Of a stretch of DNA of 7,266 nt, positions 1 through 5,577 are shown piece after piece. The notes below the pieces were generated by a model. The model saw only the letters and a program-made list of their open reading frames with translations, had not been told where the DNA came from and did no database searches. The stretch spans positions 1 to 7,266 of the forward strand of contig CATPAS010000086.1 in the NCBI GenBank assembly GCA_955652075.1, written 5' to 3'. How positions within the stretch are numbered: the stretch's first letter is position 1; each line of letters begins with the position of its first letter. Made by a program: the position numbers and the translations under genes. The stretch comes from an uncultured Gaiellaceae bacterium (lineage in GTDB: Bacteria; Actinomycetota; Thermoleophilia; Gaiellales; Gaiellaceae).

Positions 1-468
1 CTCGCCGAGAACCTCGCGCTGCACGACTACGGCCATGAGCCGTTCTCCCGGTTCGGCTGGTTGAACCCACGCCGCTGGATTCGGTGGGCCGCCGGCCTGC
101 TGAAGGAGTTCGACGTTCGCGGCGGCGGGCCCGCAACACGCGCGGCGTCATTGTCCGGGGGCAACCAGCAGAAGGTCGTCGTCGCCCGCGAGGTGTCCCG
201 CGACCCGAGCGTCTTGATCGCGGCGCAGCCGACTCGCGGTCTCGACGTCGGCGCGATCGAGTTCGTCCACCGCCGCCTGGTCGAGCAGCGCGACGCCGGC
301 AAGGCGGTGCTCCTCGTCTCGCTCGAGCTCGAGGAGATCTTGTCGCTCTCGGACCGCATCCTCGTGCTTTACGAAGGGCGCATCGCGGCCGAGTTCCCGC
401 CCGACGTCAGCGAGGAGGAAGTGGGGATCGCGATGACGGGAGGCGGACAACGCGAGGCAGCGGCGTGA
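1..468 (+). CDS. Nucleoside-type ABC importer ATPase, C-terminal domain (5' truncated)
   Basis: The reading frame is open from base 1, so this is the last 155 residues of a larger protein. It starts at the ENLALHDY segment that in this family follows the Walker A half of the second nucleotide-binding domain. The ABC signature LSGGNQQK lies at bases 151-174. The Walker B/D-loop region reads VLIAAQPTRGLDVGA, and the switch region reads VLLVSLELEEI. This pattern is that of the double-domain ATPases of the NupO/YufO and MglA/RbsA class, about 500 residues long, which power uptake of nucleosides or sugars. The two permeases downstream point to the nucleoside (BmpA-type) branch. In this domain the usual catalytic Glu after Walker B is Gln and the switch His is Leu, so it is probably the weak or non-hydrolysing site; from memory this is normal for the branch. 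It ends in MTGGGQREAAA. The exact substrate cannot be read from the sequence. Confidence 0.93.
   Translation, partial: LAENLALHDYGHEPFSRFGWLNPRRWIRWAAGLLKEFDVRGGGPATRAASLSGGNQQKVVVAREVSRDPSVLIAAQPTRGLDVGAIEFVHRRLVEQRDAGKAVLLVSLELEEILSLSDRILVLYEGRIAAEFPPDVSEEEVGIAMTGGGQREAAA
430..468 (+). repeat. Imperfect direct repeat, copy 1 (ATPase gene tail)
   Basis: These 39 bases encode the last 12 residues of the ATPase plus its stop. They match bases 648-686 without gaps at 30 of 39 positions by hand count. Both copies read as AMTGG....AAA-stop in the same phase relative to the repeat, so the resemblance holds at the protein level too. Confidence 0.6.
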
Positions 469-482
469 CGCGCCGCCTGCCT
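455..482 (+). other. Stem-loop with the ATPase stop codon in its loop
   Basis: AGGCAG/CTGCCT (455-460 with 477-482) and CGGCG/CGCCG (461-465 with 471-475) form an 11-bp stem with one bulged C. The TGACG loop contains the TGA stop. A competing 11-bp perfect inverted repeat exists at 434-444 and 479-489 (TGACGGGAGGC and its complement), so two structures exclude each other here. No T-run follows, so it is not a classical intrinsic terminator. It could slow 3' decay or reduce read-through into the permeases, which is inference. Confidence 0.5.
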
Positions 483-506
483 CCCGTCAGCGCGGGGGAA
501 GGGCTC

Positions 507-528
507 CGGGAAACCGGGAGGTTTCCCG
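507..528 (+). repeat. Palindromic hairpin B, 9-bp stem with a GGGA tetraloop
   Basis: CGGGAAACC at 507-515 pairs perfectly with GGTTTCCCG at 520-528, closing a GGGA loop that fits the stable GNRA tetraloop class. The 7-bp core GGGAAAC/GTTTCCC is repeated in the hairpin at 601-625. It lies in the ATPase-permease gap, with a pyrimidine-rich stretch but no T-run after it. Confidence 0.6.
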
Positions 529-600
529 CCTCCTTCTCCTCGCCGAACGCGGCGATCTCAGCGGCGCGAGCGGTGAGGCGACACCTAAAGAAGGGAGCTC

Positions 601-625
601 GTGAGGGAAACATGGTTTCCCTCAC
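601..625 (+). repeat. Perfect palindromic hairpin C, 11-bp stem with an ATG loop
   Basis: GTGAGGGAAAC at 601-611 pairs perfectly with GTTTCCCTCAC at 615-625 around the three-base loop ATG. Three more outer pairs are possible (600-626 C-G, 599-627 T-G wobble, 598-628 C-G). It shares the core GGGAAAC/GTTTCCC with hairpin B about 100 bases upstream. It is not followed by a T-run. It could be an interspersed palindromic repeat, an RNA-stability element or a translational control element; the sequence alone does not decide. Confidence 0.65.
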
Positions 626-686
626 GGGAGCGCGCAACGCGCGCGACGCGATGACTGGAGGCCGACGCCAGGACGCGGCCGCGTGA
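612..686 (+). other. Possible short upstream ORF or remnant ATPase tail
   Basis: From the ATG in the loop of hairpin C, 24 codons run to a TGA at 684-686 that overlaps the permease GTG start as GTGA. The peptide ends in AMTGGRRQDAAA, closely resembling the ATPase end AMTGGGQREAAA. MTGG is a common ending of this ATPase family, so this is more likely a leftover piece of a duplicated ATPase 3' end than an independent gene. If translated, it could couple translation to the permease. The purine-rich stretch at 587-597 is 14 bases upstream, too far for a good ribosome site for this ATG but closer to a GTG at 601, which would give a 17-residue peptide ending at 654. Confidence 0.3.
648..686 (+). 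repeat. Imperfect direct repeat, copy 2 (before the permease start)
   Basis: This is the partner of 430-468, 218 bases downstream, with 30 of 39 positions equal and no gaps by hand count. Its final GTGA is also the start of the permease gene, so the copy sits exactly where the ATPase gene would end if the two genes overlapped in the usual four-base way. Confidence 0.6.
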
Positions 687-1963
687 GCGAGCCCGAGTCC
701 CCGGCCCCTCTCGACGCGGATCCCGAGGCGCCCGCGCAGACCGTCGCGGGGCGGCTGGCGTTCTACCAGCGTGCCGGCGGCGTCGTCACGCCGCTCATGA
801 CTGCGGTGGTTGCGTTCCTGATGGGCGGAATCGTCGTGCTGTCCACCGGTCACAACCCGTTGCGCACGTACAAGGCGATCTTCGAGGGGTCCGGCCTCAA
901 CTGGTTCTTCCACGTCGGCAACCACTCGATTCACGTCCCGTTCACGCATACGCACGTGTGGTTCTTGTGGGACACGAACACGAATCACACGGCTCCCTAC
1001 AACCTGTCGCAGACGCTGCTGACGACTACGCCGCTGATCCTCACCGGGCTCGCGGTCGCCTTTGCGTTTCGTTGCGGCCTCTTCAACATCGGTGGCCAGG
1101 GTCAGTACCTGATGGGCGCCATCGTCGGCGTTTACATCGGGTCGCGCTTCACCGGCCTGGCACACCTGCCGCATGTCCTGTTCGCGATCACTGCCGCGGC
1201 CCTCGCAGGCGCGCTCTGGGGGGCGATCGCCGGCTTCCTCAAAGCCACGGTGGGCGCCCACGAGGTGATCACGACGATCATGTTGAACTGGATCGCGTAC
1301 TGGGGCGGGAGCTATCTCTTCGGCCGGGGCGGTCCCCTGCAAAACCACGTCAACCAGGCGGTCCCGATCTCGGACGACATCGTCGACAATGCGAAGCTGC
1401 CGGCGTTGTGGGGCAACCCGCATCTCCAGGCGCTGCACGTCGGCATCTTCATCGCAACCGGAACGCTTATTGTCTTCTACCTCGTCCTCAACCGGACGAC
1501 GCTCGGTTACGAGGTGCGCGCCGTCGGCTTCAATCCCGAGGCTGCCCGTTACGGCGGGATCAGCGTCGCGCGCAACTTCATCATTGCGATGGCGATCTCC
1601 GGCCTCTTCGCCGGCCTCGCCGGCGGCCTCGACATCCTCGGCTGGCAGTTCCGGCTCGGCGTGCTCGACGTCCAGGTGTCGAACATCGGATTCATCGGCA
1701 TCGCGGTGGCGCTGCTGGGGCGAAACACCGCGGTCGGGGTTGGCTTCGCTGCGCTCCTGTTCGGCGCGCTGCTGACCGGCACGTCCACACGCAGTCTCGA
1801 TCCGAACGTCTTCCCACCACAGCTGGCAGGGAATCTCGCACTGATGATCCAGGCGCTCGTGCTGCTCTTCGTGGGCGCTGATCTCGTGATCCTCTACATC
1901 TGGCAGGCGCGGCGGAAGCTGCGGCTGCCGGGCGCCGCCCGGGCCGCGAAAGGCTCGGCGTGA
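683..1963 (+). CDS. Nucleoside-type ABC importer permease 1 (NupP/YufP-like)
   Basis: A 426-residue integral membrane protein that forms one half of the import channel with the next gene product. A proline- and acid-rich cytoplasmic N-terminus (about 1-30) precedes TM1 (about 34-54). Family landmarks are HNPLRTYKAIFEG (57-69), TTPLILTGLAVAFAFRCGLFNIGGQGQYLMGA (115-146, several stretches), VGAHEVITTIMLNWIAYW (190-207) and the cytoplasmic ATPase-contact-like stretch LGYEVRAVGFNPEAARYGGI (274-293). About 36 residues (71-106), holding six histidines, sit between TM1 and the first conserved block, where I expect a shorter loop. GTG at 683 is chosen because the protein begins there without loss of family sequence; AGGA at 670-673 is a possible ribosome site. 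It overlaps the next gene by GTGA. Substrate is inferred to be a nucleoside; related BMP-family systems also serve other small molecules. Confidence 0.93.
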   Translation: MSEPESPAPLDADPEAPAQTVAGRLAFYQRAGGVVTPLMTAVVAFLMGGIVVLSTGHNPLRTYKAIFEGSGLNWFFHVGNHSIHVPFTHTHVWFLWDTNTNHTAPYNLSQTLLTTTPLILTGLAVAFAFRCGLFNIGGQGQYLMGAIVGVYIGSRFTGLAHLPHVLFAITAAALAGALWGAIAGFLKATVGAHEVITTIMLNWIAYWGGSYLFGRGGPLQNHVNQAVPISDDIVDNAKLPALWGNPHLQALHVGIFIATGTLIVFYLVLNRTTLGYEVRAVGFNPEAARYGGISVARNFIIAMAISGLFAGLAGGLDILGWQFRLGVLDVQVSNIGFIGIAVALLGRNTAVGVGFAALLFGALLTGTSTRSLDPNVFPPQLAGNLALMIQALVLLFVGADLVILYIWQARRKLRLPGAARAAKGSA

Positions 1964-3138
1964 ACGCGGTCCCCGCACACCCACCGTGGCTTCCGACCAC
2001 GCGGCACGTCGCGATCGCCGGGATCGTCCTCGGCCTCCTTGCCTTCTGGCTGACGATTCCGCCCGTCAGCGCGCGCAGCCCCTGGTGGCCGGTGCTGGTC
2101 GGCCTCTGCGCGATCGCCGCAGGGATCTGGACGGTGACGCGCGGCGTGGGCCGGCCCGGCTGGGGTGCGATCGCAGCGGGTCTCGTGGGCATCGCGCTCG
2201 GACTGCTCGCGACACGCACCGGCCTCGGCCATCTCGACCAGGTCGTCGTGTGGTCGGCGCTCTTGTCGTCCACCCTCGTCTGGGCGACACCGCTGACCTA
2301 CGCCGCGATCGGCGGGATGTTCTCCGAGCGGAGCGGCGTCGTGAACATCGGTCTCGAGGGAATGATGCTCTCGGGCGCCTTCTTCGGAGCGCTCGGTGCC
2401 GACAAGTTCCATTCCTGGGAGATGGGCCTCCTCTGTGCCGCGATCGCGGGCGGCGGTTTCGCACTGGTCCACGCGGTCATGGCGATTCACTTACGCGCCG
2501 ATCAGATCGTCAGCGGCACCGCGATCAACTTCCTCGCACTCGGTGTCACCGGTTACTTCTTCATCCAGATCTACGGCGAAAACGGCACGCCCGGGAACAT
2601 CCCGCGCATCCCCGACGTGACCGTGAGCTCGCTCGGCACGGTGTTCGGTCATCTGAACCTGATGATCTGGCTGTCGTTCGTCCTGCTGATCGCGGCTCAC
2701 ATCACGCTCTTCAAGACGCCGATCGGGCTACGGATCCGCTCTGTCGGCGAGCACCCGCGCGCCGCAGACACCGTCGGCATCTCGGTGTACGGAACGCGCT
2801 ATGCGGCCGTCGTCCTCTCGGGAATGCTGGCCGCGCTCGGCGGCGCGTACCTCTCCATCGGCTACCTCGGCTCCTTCAGCGAGAACATGACGGCCGGTCG
2901 CGGCTTCATCGCGCTCGCGGCTGTCATCTTCGGCAACTGGCGCCCGTTTGGTGCCTTCGCCGCGGCTCTGCTCTTCGGCGGCTCGACAGCGCTCTCGTTC
3001 CGCCTCGCCCAGCCGTGGGGGAACGCGTCCGTTCTCTTCCAGGCCTTGCCCTACGTCCTGACCCTGATCGCCGTCGCCGGCGTAATCGGCCGGTCGGTCC
3101 CACCCGCGGCGGCCGGCCGTCCCTACGTCAAGCAGTAG
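1960..3138 (+). CDS. Nucleoside-type ABC importer permease 2 (NupQ/YufQ-like)
   Basis: A 392-residue membrane protein, the second channel subunit of the importer. The family core starts near residue 95 and shows ERSGVVNIGLEGMML (123-137), QIVSGTAINFLALG (182-195), the ATPase-contact-like loop GLRIRSVGEHPRAADTVGI (256-274) and GRGFIALAAVIFGNW (313-327). Before the core is a roughly 90-residue extension with three extra hydrophobic segments (about 17-36, 43-59, 66-84) that the shorter members of the family, about 300-320 residues, do not have. The start is GTG 1960, overlapping the previous stop as GTGA, with AAAGG at 1949-1953 six bases upstream. Tight overlap implies translational coupling and one-to-one production of the two permeases. 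Confidence 0.93.
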   Translation: MNAVPAHPPWLPTTRHVAIAGIVLGLLAFWLTIPPVSARSPWWPVLVGLCAIAAGIWTVTRGVGRPGWGAIAAGLVGIALGLLATRTGLGHLDQVVVWSALLSSTLVWATPLTYAAIGGMFSERSGVVNIGLEGMMLSGAFFGALGADKFHSWEMGLLCAAIAGGGFALVHAVMAIHLRADQIVSGTAINFLALGVTGYFFIQIYGENGTPGNIPRIPDVTVSSLGTVFGHLNLMIWLSFVLLIAAHITLFKTPIGLRIRSVGEHPRAADTVGISVYGTRYAAVVLSGMLAALGGAYLSIGYLGSFSENMTAGRGFIALAAVIFGNWRPFGAFAAALLFGGSTALSFRLAQPWGNASVLFQALPYVLTLIAVAGVIGRSVPPAAAGRPYVKQ

Positions 3139-3146
3139 GGCTCTGA

Positions 3147-3178
3147 ATTGGCGGTCGTCCAATCCTCGTCACTAGGCT
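3147..3178 (+). promoter_or_regulatory. Candidate promoter with a small inverted repeat
   Basis: TTGGCG at 3148-3153 resembles a -35 box and TAGGCT at 3173-3178 fits the -10 pattern TANNNT, with a 19-base spacer that is longer than ideal. The start codon at 3190 is only 11 bases beyond the -10 box, which would give an almost leaderless transcript. An ATTGG-N7-CCAAT inverted repeat (3147-3163) overlaps the -35 position and could be an operator, though five-base arms are weak evidence. This 51-base gap after the transporter operon has no intrinsic terminator that I can see. Confidence 0.35.
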
Positions 3179-3189
3179 CGAGAACAACC

Positions 3190-3540
3190 ATGACCACGCT
3201 CATCGCAACGAGTCGGCGCAGGGCCTGGGCGGCGCTGGTCGTCGGCCTCGCTGGGCTCTTGACGCTTCCCGCCGCGATCGAGGTTTCGCGCCGGTCCAAG
3301 CGGATCGGCCTGCTCGACGCAGGCTATGCGATCCCGCTCGCATTCCTGCTCGGGCTGGTCGCGATCGTGATGGCGCGCCGGGCGAGGACGAATCTCCGGT
3401 GGCTGGAACTGCGCGGAGGGGGAACAAGGATCGCCACGGCTGCGGTGGTCGTTGGAGCGGTCGGTCTCTGCCTGGCCACGGCGGCGGCTCTTTCGGTCGG
3501 CTTCTACGAGCTTGTCGTGCTCTACCAACATTCCCGCTGA
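3190..3540 (+). CDS. Small three-helix membrane protein of unknown function
   Basis: A 116-residue protein with a short basic N-terminus (SRRRAW), hydrophobic segments at about 13-31, 45-61 and 80-105, and a positively charged loop MARRARTNLRWLELRGGGTR (61-80, in part) between the second and third. This two-to-three-helix, Arg-rich-loop layout resembles the DUF4190-type small membrane proteins of Actinobacteria, but I cannot assign a function. The frame is open upstream to a TTG at 3148; ATG 3190 is preferred because the first 14 residues of the longer form would overlap the candidate promoter and TTG starts are rare. No good ribosome site precedes the ATG, which fits a leaderless message. 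Its end carries the first copy of a 15-base direct repeat. Its place before the rodZ-like gene may be conserved in relatives. Confidence 0.72.
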   Translation: MTTLIATSRRRAWAALVVGLAGLLTLPAAIEVSRRSKRIGLLDAGYAIPLAFLLGLVAIVMARRARTNLRWLELRGGGTRIATAAVVVGAVGLCLATAAALSVGFYELVVLYQHSR

Positions 3541-3556
3541 CGCTCTACCAACATTC
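3519..3556 (+). repeat. Two exact 15-base direct repeats, 23 bases apart
   Basis: GCTCTACCAACATTC occurs at 3519-3533 and again at 3542-3556. The first copy is the coding end of the small membrane protein gene; the second lies in the intergenic gap. The 23-base period is close to two helical turns, so both copies face roughly the same side of the DNA. The second copy covers the place where a -35 box would lie for the -10 box at 3569. This may be a pair of regulator sites or a simple tandem duplication. Confidence 0.7.
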
Positions 3557-3574
3557 GCAGCGAGCCCCTAGTAT
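3546..3574 (+). promoter_or_regulatory. Candidate leaderless promoter of the rodZ-recA cluster
   Basis: TAGTAT at 3569-3574 fits the -10 pattern TANNNT and ends 12 bases before the GTG start at 3587. Transcription would start around 3581, leaving only a few bases of leader, and no ribosome site is seen. No good -35 box is visible at the right distance; the sequence there (TACCAA, 3546-3551) is inside the second copy of the 15-base repeat. The same spacing and lack of ribosome site occur at the previous gene. Confidence 0.45.
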
Positions 3575-3586
3575 GGGTCCGCCGCC

Positions 3587-4303
3587 GTGTTCGAGATCGG
3601 TAACAGCCTCCGTGAGGCACGTTTACGCCAGGGCCTCGACTTTCCCGAGATCGAACAGGGGACGAAGATTCGAGGCAAGTACCTGCGCGCCCTCGAGGAG
3701 GAGCAGTTCGACGTCTTGCCGGCGCAGACGTATGTCAAGGGTTTCCTGCGCTCCTATGCCGAATACCTCGGTCTCGACGGGCAGCTCTATGTCGACGAGT
3801 ACAACTCCCGCTTCGTCGTGGGGGAGGAGGAACCTCAGTCCCGCCCTAGACGCTCCGCCCCGCCGTCGCGGGGCGTGCAGGTTCAATCACGCGTCGTCCT
3901 CCTGACGCTGCTCGGGATTGCCGCGGTGACCGCGCTCGTGATCGTCGCGTGGACGCGCGGCGAGCCGCCCAGCGTTCCGCCGGCCGGCCTCGGAACGTCG
4001 AAGCCGCCGACACACCAGACTCGGGCTCGGCCTGCGTCGACGCAGACCGTCCGCCTCCTCGTGAAGGCGTCACGCGGTCCCTGCTGGCTGCAGGTGCACA
4101 AGACGTCCGCGACCGGGCCGATCCTCTTCCAGGGGACGCTCGATCAGGGACAGCAGCAGCTCTTCACCGCGCGCAAGCTTTGGATCACGCTCGACCGGCC
4201 GGAGAACCTCGTCACGGTGCTGAACGGGCGCACGAACCGCCTGCCTGTCGGTGGTGTGAAGACGTTGATCGTGACGCCGCGCGGCATCCGTGCGGCCGTG
4301 TGA
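3587..4303 (+). CDS. rodZ: RodZ-like helix-turn-helix membrane protein
   Basis: A 238-residue bitopic protein with the RodZ layout. A cytoplasmic HTH_25-type domain (about 3-66) contains LREARLRQGLDFPEIEQGTK and YLRALEEEQFDVLPAQTYVKGFLRSYAEYLGLD (30-64, in parts), which is diagnostic for the family. A basic linker (86-99) leads to one membrane helix (about 102-121), a Pro/Thr-rich spacer (122-152) and a C-terminal extracytoplasmic beta domain of DUF4115 type (about 154-234). In rod-shaped bacteria RodZ links the MreB cytoskeleton to the wall-synthesis machinery; in actinobacteria without clear MreB the role is less certain. No mreB is in the window. The GTG start is set by the conserved N-terminus MFEIGNSLREAR. 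It overlaps cinA by GTGA. It is shorter than E. coli RodZ (337 residues), mainly in the linker. Confidence 0.85.
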   Translation: MFEIGNSLREARLRQGLDFPEIEQGTKIRGKYLRALEEEQFDVLPAQTYVKGFLRSYAEYLGLDGQLYVDEYNSRFVVGEEEPQSRPRRSAPPSRGVQVQSRVVLLTLLGIAAVTALVIVAWTRGEPPSVPPAGLGTSKPPTHQTRARPASTQTVRLLVKASRGPCWLQVHKTSATGPILFQGTLDQGQQQLFTARKLWITLDRPENLVTVLNGRTNRLPVGGVKTLIVTPRGIRAAV

Positions 4304-5577
4304 CCGCGCGTCCCCGGGCGTTCATCGTGGTCACCGGCAGCGAGCTCGTCCGCGGCGACCGCCGCGACCTGAACGGGCCGTTCCTGGCAGGAGAGCTCCT
4401 CAGGCTCGGCGTCGAGCCGGCCCGGATCTCGATCGTGGGCGACCGGGAAGAGGAGCTCTCCGAGGCACTCGCGGAAGCGCTCGGCGCGGCGGACCTCTGC
4501 GTGGTGTCGGGCGGGCTCGGCCCGACGCACGACGACCGCACCGTCGAGCTCGTTGCGCGCGCGGCCGGCGTGGCCCTTCAGCTCGACGAAGAGCTGCACG
4601 AACAGATCGGCGCCGTCTCTCGCGGCTTTGCGGCGAGGCTCGGGCGACCCTACGTGGACTTCGAGGCCGGAGTCCGCAAGCAGGCCACGATCCCCGAGGG
4701 CGCGCTCTCGCTCGGGCTCGCAGGGACTGCTCCCGGCCTCGTGCTCGAGCGCGGCGACACGGTGGTGGTCGTCCTGCCGGGACCGCCGGCCGAGCTGCAG
4801 CGGCTCTGGGGGAAGGCGCGCGAGACTGAGCCGGTGCGGCGCGTGCTCGCCCGCGCCCAGCCGCCGGAGCTGAGGCGGCTGCGTTTCTTCGGCACGAGTG
4901 AGTCCGCCGTTGCCAAGGCGCTCGCCGCCGCGGGTGGCGACGGCGACGGGGTGGAGGCCACGATTTGCGCCCGCGACTTCGAGATCCACGTCGACCTGGT
5001 CGTCGAGCCGGGAGCGGAGGGGCGCGCCGATGAGCTCACGCGGCGACTCGTGGCGCCGTTGGAGAGTCACCTGTTCAGCCGCGACGAGCGTCCCATCGAA
5101 GAGCTCGTGCTCGATCTCTGCCGCTCCCGCGGGCTGACGCTCGGCACCGCGGAATCGTGTACCGGCGGCATGGTGGCGGAGCGGCTCACCTCCGTCCCCG
5201 ACTCGAGCGACGCCTTTGTCGGCGCCATCGTGGCCTATGCCGACGATGTCAAGGCACGCGAGCTCGGCGTGCCGCCGGAGGTGCTCGAGCGCCACGGCGC
5301 AGTCTCCGCAGAGACGGCCGCCGCAATGGCGGGCGGCGCACGGGCGCGGCTCGGCGCCGATCTCGCAGTCGCGGTCACCGGAATCGCCGGTCCCGGCGGT
5401 GGGAGTGACGAGAAGCCCGTGGGCCTCGTCTTCCTGCACGCGGAGGGGCCGGAGGGCTCGCGCAGCGCAGACTTTGTCTTCCCCGGTGACCGGAGCTCCG
5501 TCCGGCGCCGTGCAACGGTCACGGCCCTCCATCTGCTGCGGCGCCTTCTGCAACAAACCCGCGACGAATCGGCGTGA
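4300..5577 (+). CDS. cinA: CinA: competence/damage-inducible protein, NMN amidohydrolase
   Basis: A 425-residue full-length CinA. The N-terminal MoaB/MogA-like domain (about 6-172) carries VTGSELVRGD (11-20), SGGLGPTHDDRT (70-81) and a phosphate-binding PGPPAEL (160-166); in CinA proteins this domain has pyrophosphatase activity on ADP-ribose or NAD-like substrates. A middle KH-like linker (about 190-255) follows. The C-terminal PncC domain (about 265-420) converts nicotinamide mononucleotide to nicotinate mononucleotide in NAD recycling and shows GTAESCTGG (282-290, catalytic Ser286), Y313 and K318, and AVTGIAGPGGG (358-368). The frame is open far upstream, but GTG 4300 is chosen because it starts the family sequence and forms the GTGA overlap with the rodZ-like gene. 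No ribosome site is seen, so translation likely depends on coupling. CinA next to recA is a widespread arrangement. Confidence 0.95.
   Translation: MTARPRAFIVVTGSELVRGDRRDLNGPFLAGELLRLGVEPARISIVGDREEELSEALAEALGAADLCVVSGGLGPTHDDRTVELVARAAGVALQLDEELHEQIGAVSRGFAARLGRPYVDFEAGVRKQATIPEGALSLGLAGTAPGLVLERGDTVVVVLPGPPAELQRLWGKARETEPVRRVLARAQPPELRRLRFFGTSESAVAKALAAAGGDGDGVEATICARDFEIHVDLVVEPGAEGRADELTRRLVAPLESHLFSRDERPIEELVLDLCRSRGLTLGTAESCTGGMVAERLTSVPDSSDAFVGAIVAYADDVKARELGVPPEVLERHGAVSAETAAAMAGGARARLGADLAVAVTGIAGPGGGSDEKPVGLVFLHAEGPEGSRSADFVFPGDRSSVRRRATVTALHLLRRLLQQTRDESA

Larger units (their letters stand above)
469..682 (+). other. Structured 214-base gap inside the transporter operon
   Basis: This gap separates the ATPase stop from the first permease start, while the next junction in the same operon overlaps by four bases. 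It contains the hairpins described separately, a smaller TCGCCG/CGGCGA hairpin at 540-555, a purine-rich ribosome-site-like stretch at 587-597 (AAAGAAGGGAG), and a second copy of the ATPase gene tail at its end. I see no convincing -10/-35 pair and no long gene; the frame-3 reading that stays open across it is a GC shadow. Confidence 0.6.

Noticed and set aside
84..686. A 200-codon frame-3 open frame spanning the ATPase end and the spacer
   Set aside because: Its first part is an out-of-frame shadow of the ATPase. Only its last 24 codons are discussed, as a possible remnant tail.
407..1984. A 525-codon antisense open frame opposite permease 1
   Set aside because: It is rich in Arg, Asp, Glu and His with no domain pattern, and it covers a well-recognised permease; long open antisense frames are expected at this GC content.
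3021..3034. GAAC-N6-GTTC inside permease 2
   Set aside because: Wrong spacing for an actinobacterial LexA site and located deep within a coding region.
3148..3189. TTG at 3148 as start of the small membrane protein
   Set aside because: It would add 14 residues that overlap the candidate promoter; ATG 3190 gives a normal basic N-terminus before the first helix.
3949..4299. Upstream extension of the cinA frame over the rodZ-like gene
   Set aside because: The extra 117 residues are Arg/Ala-rich shadow sequence of the rodZ-like frame; CinA homology begins at GTG 4300, which also forms the GTGA overlap.
4372..4387. GAAC-N5-GTTC resembling an SOS box near the start of cinA
   Set aside because: The spacer is five bases rather than four, and the bases encode the conserved LNGPF stretch of CinA inside the gene.
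4144..5556. A 470-codon antisense open frame opposite cinA
   Set aside because: Low-complexity shadow composition with no recognisable motif, fully opposite a complete CinA.
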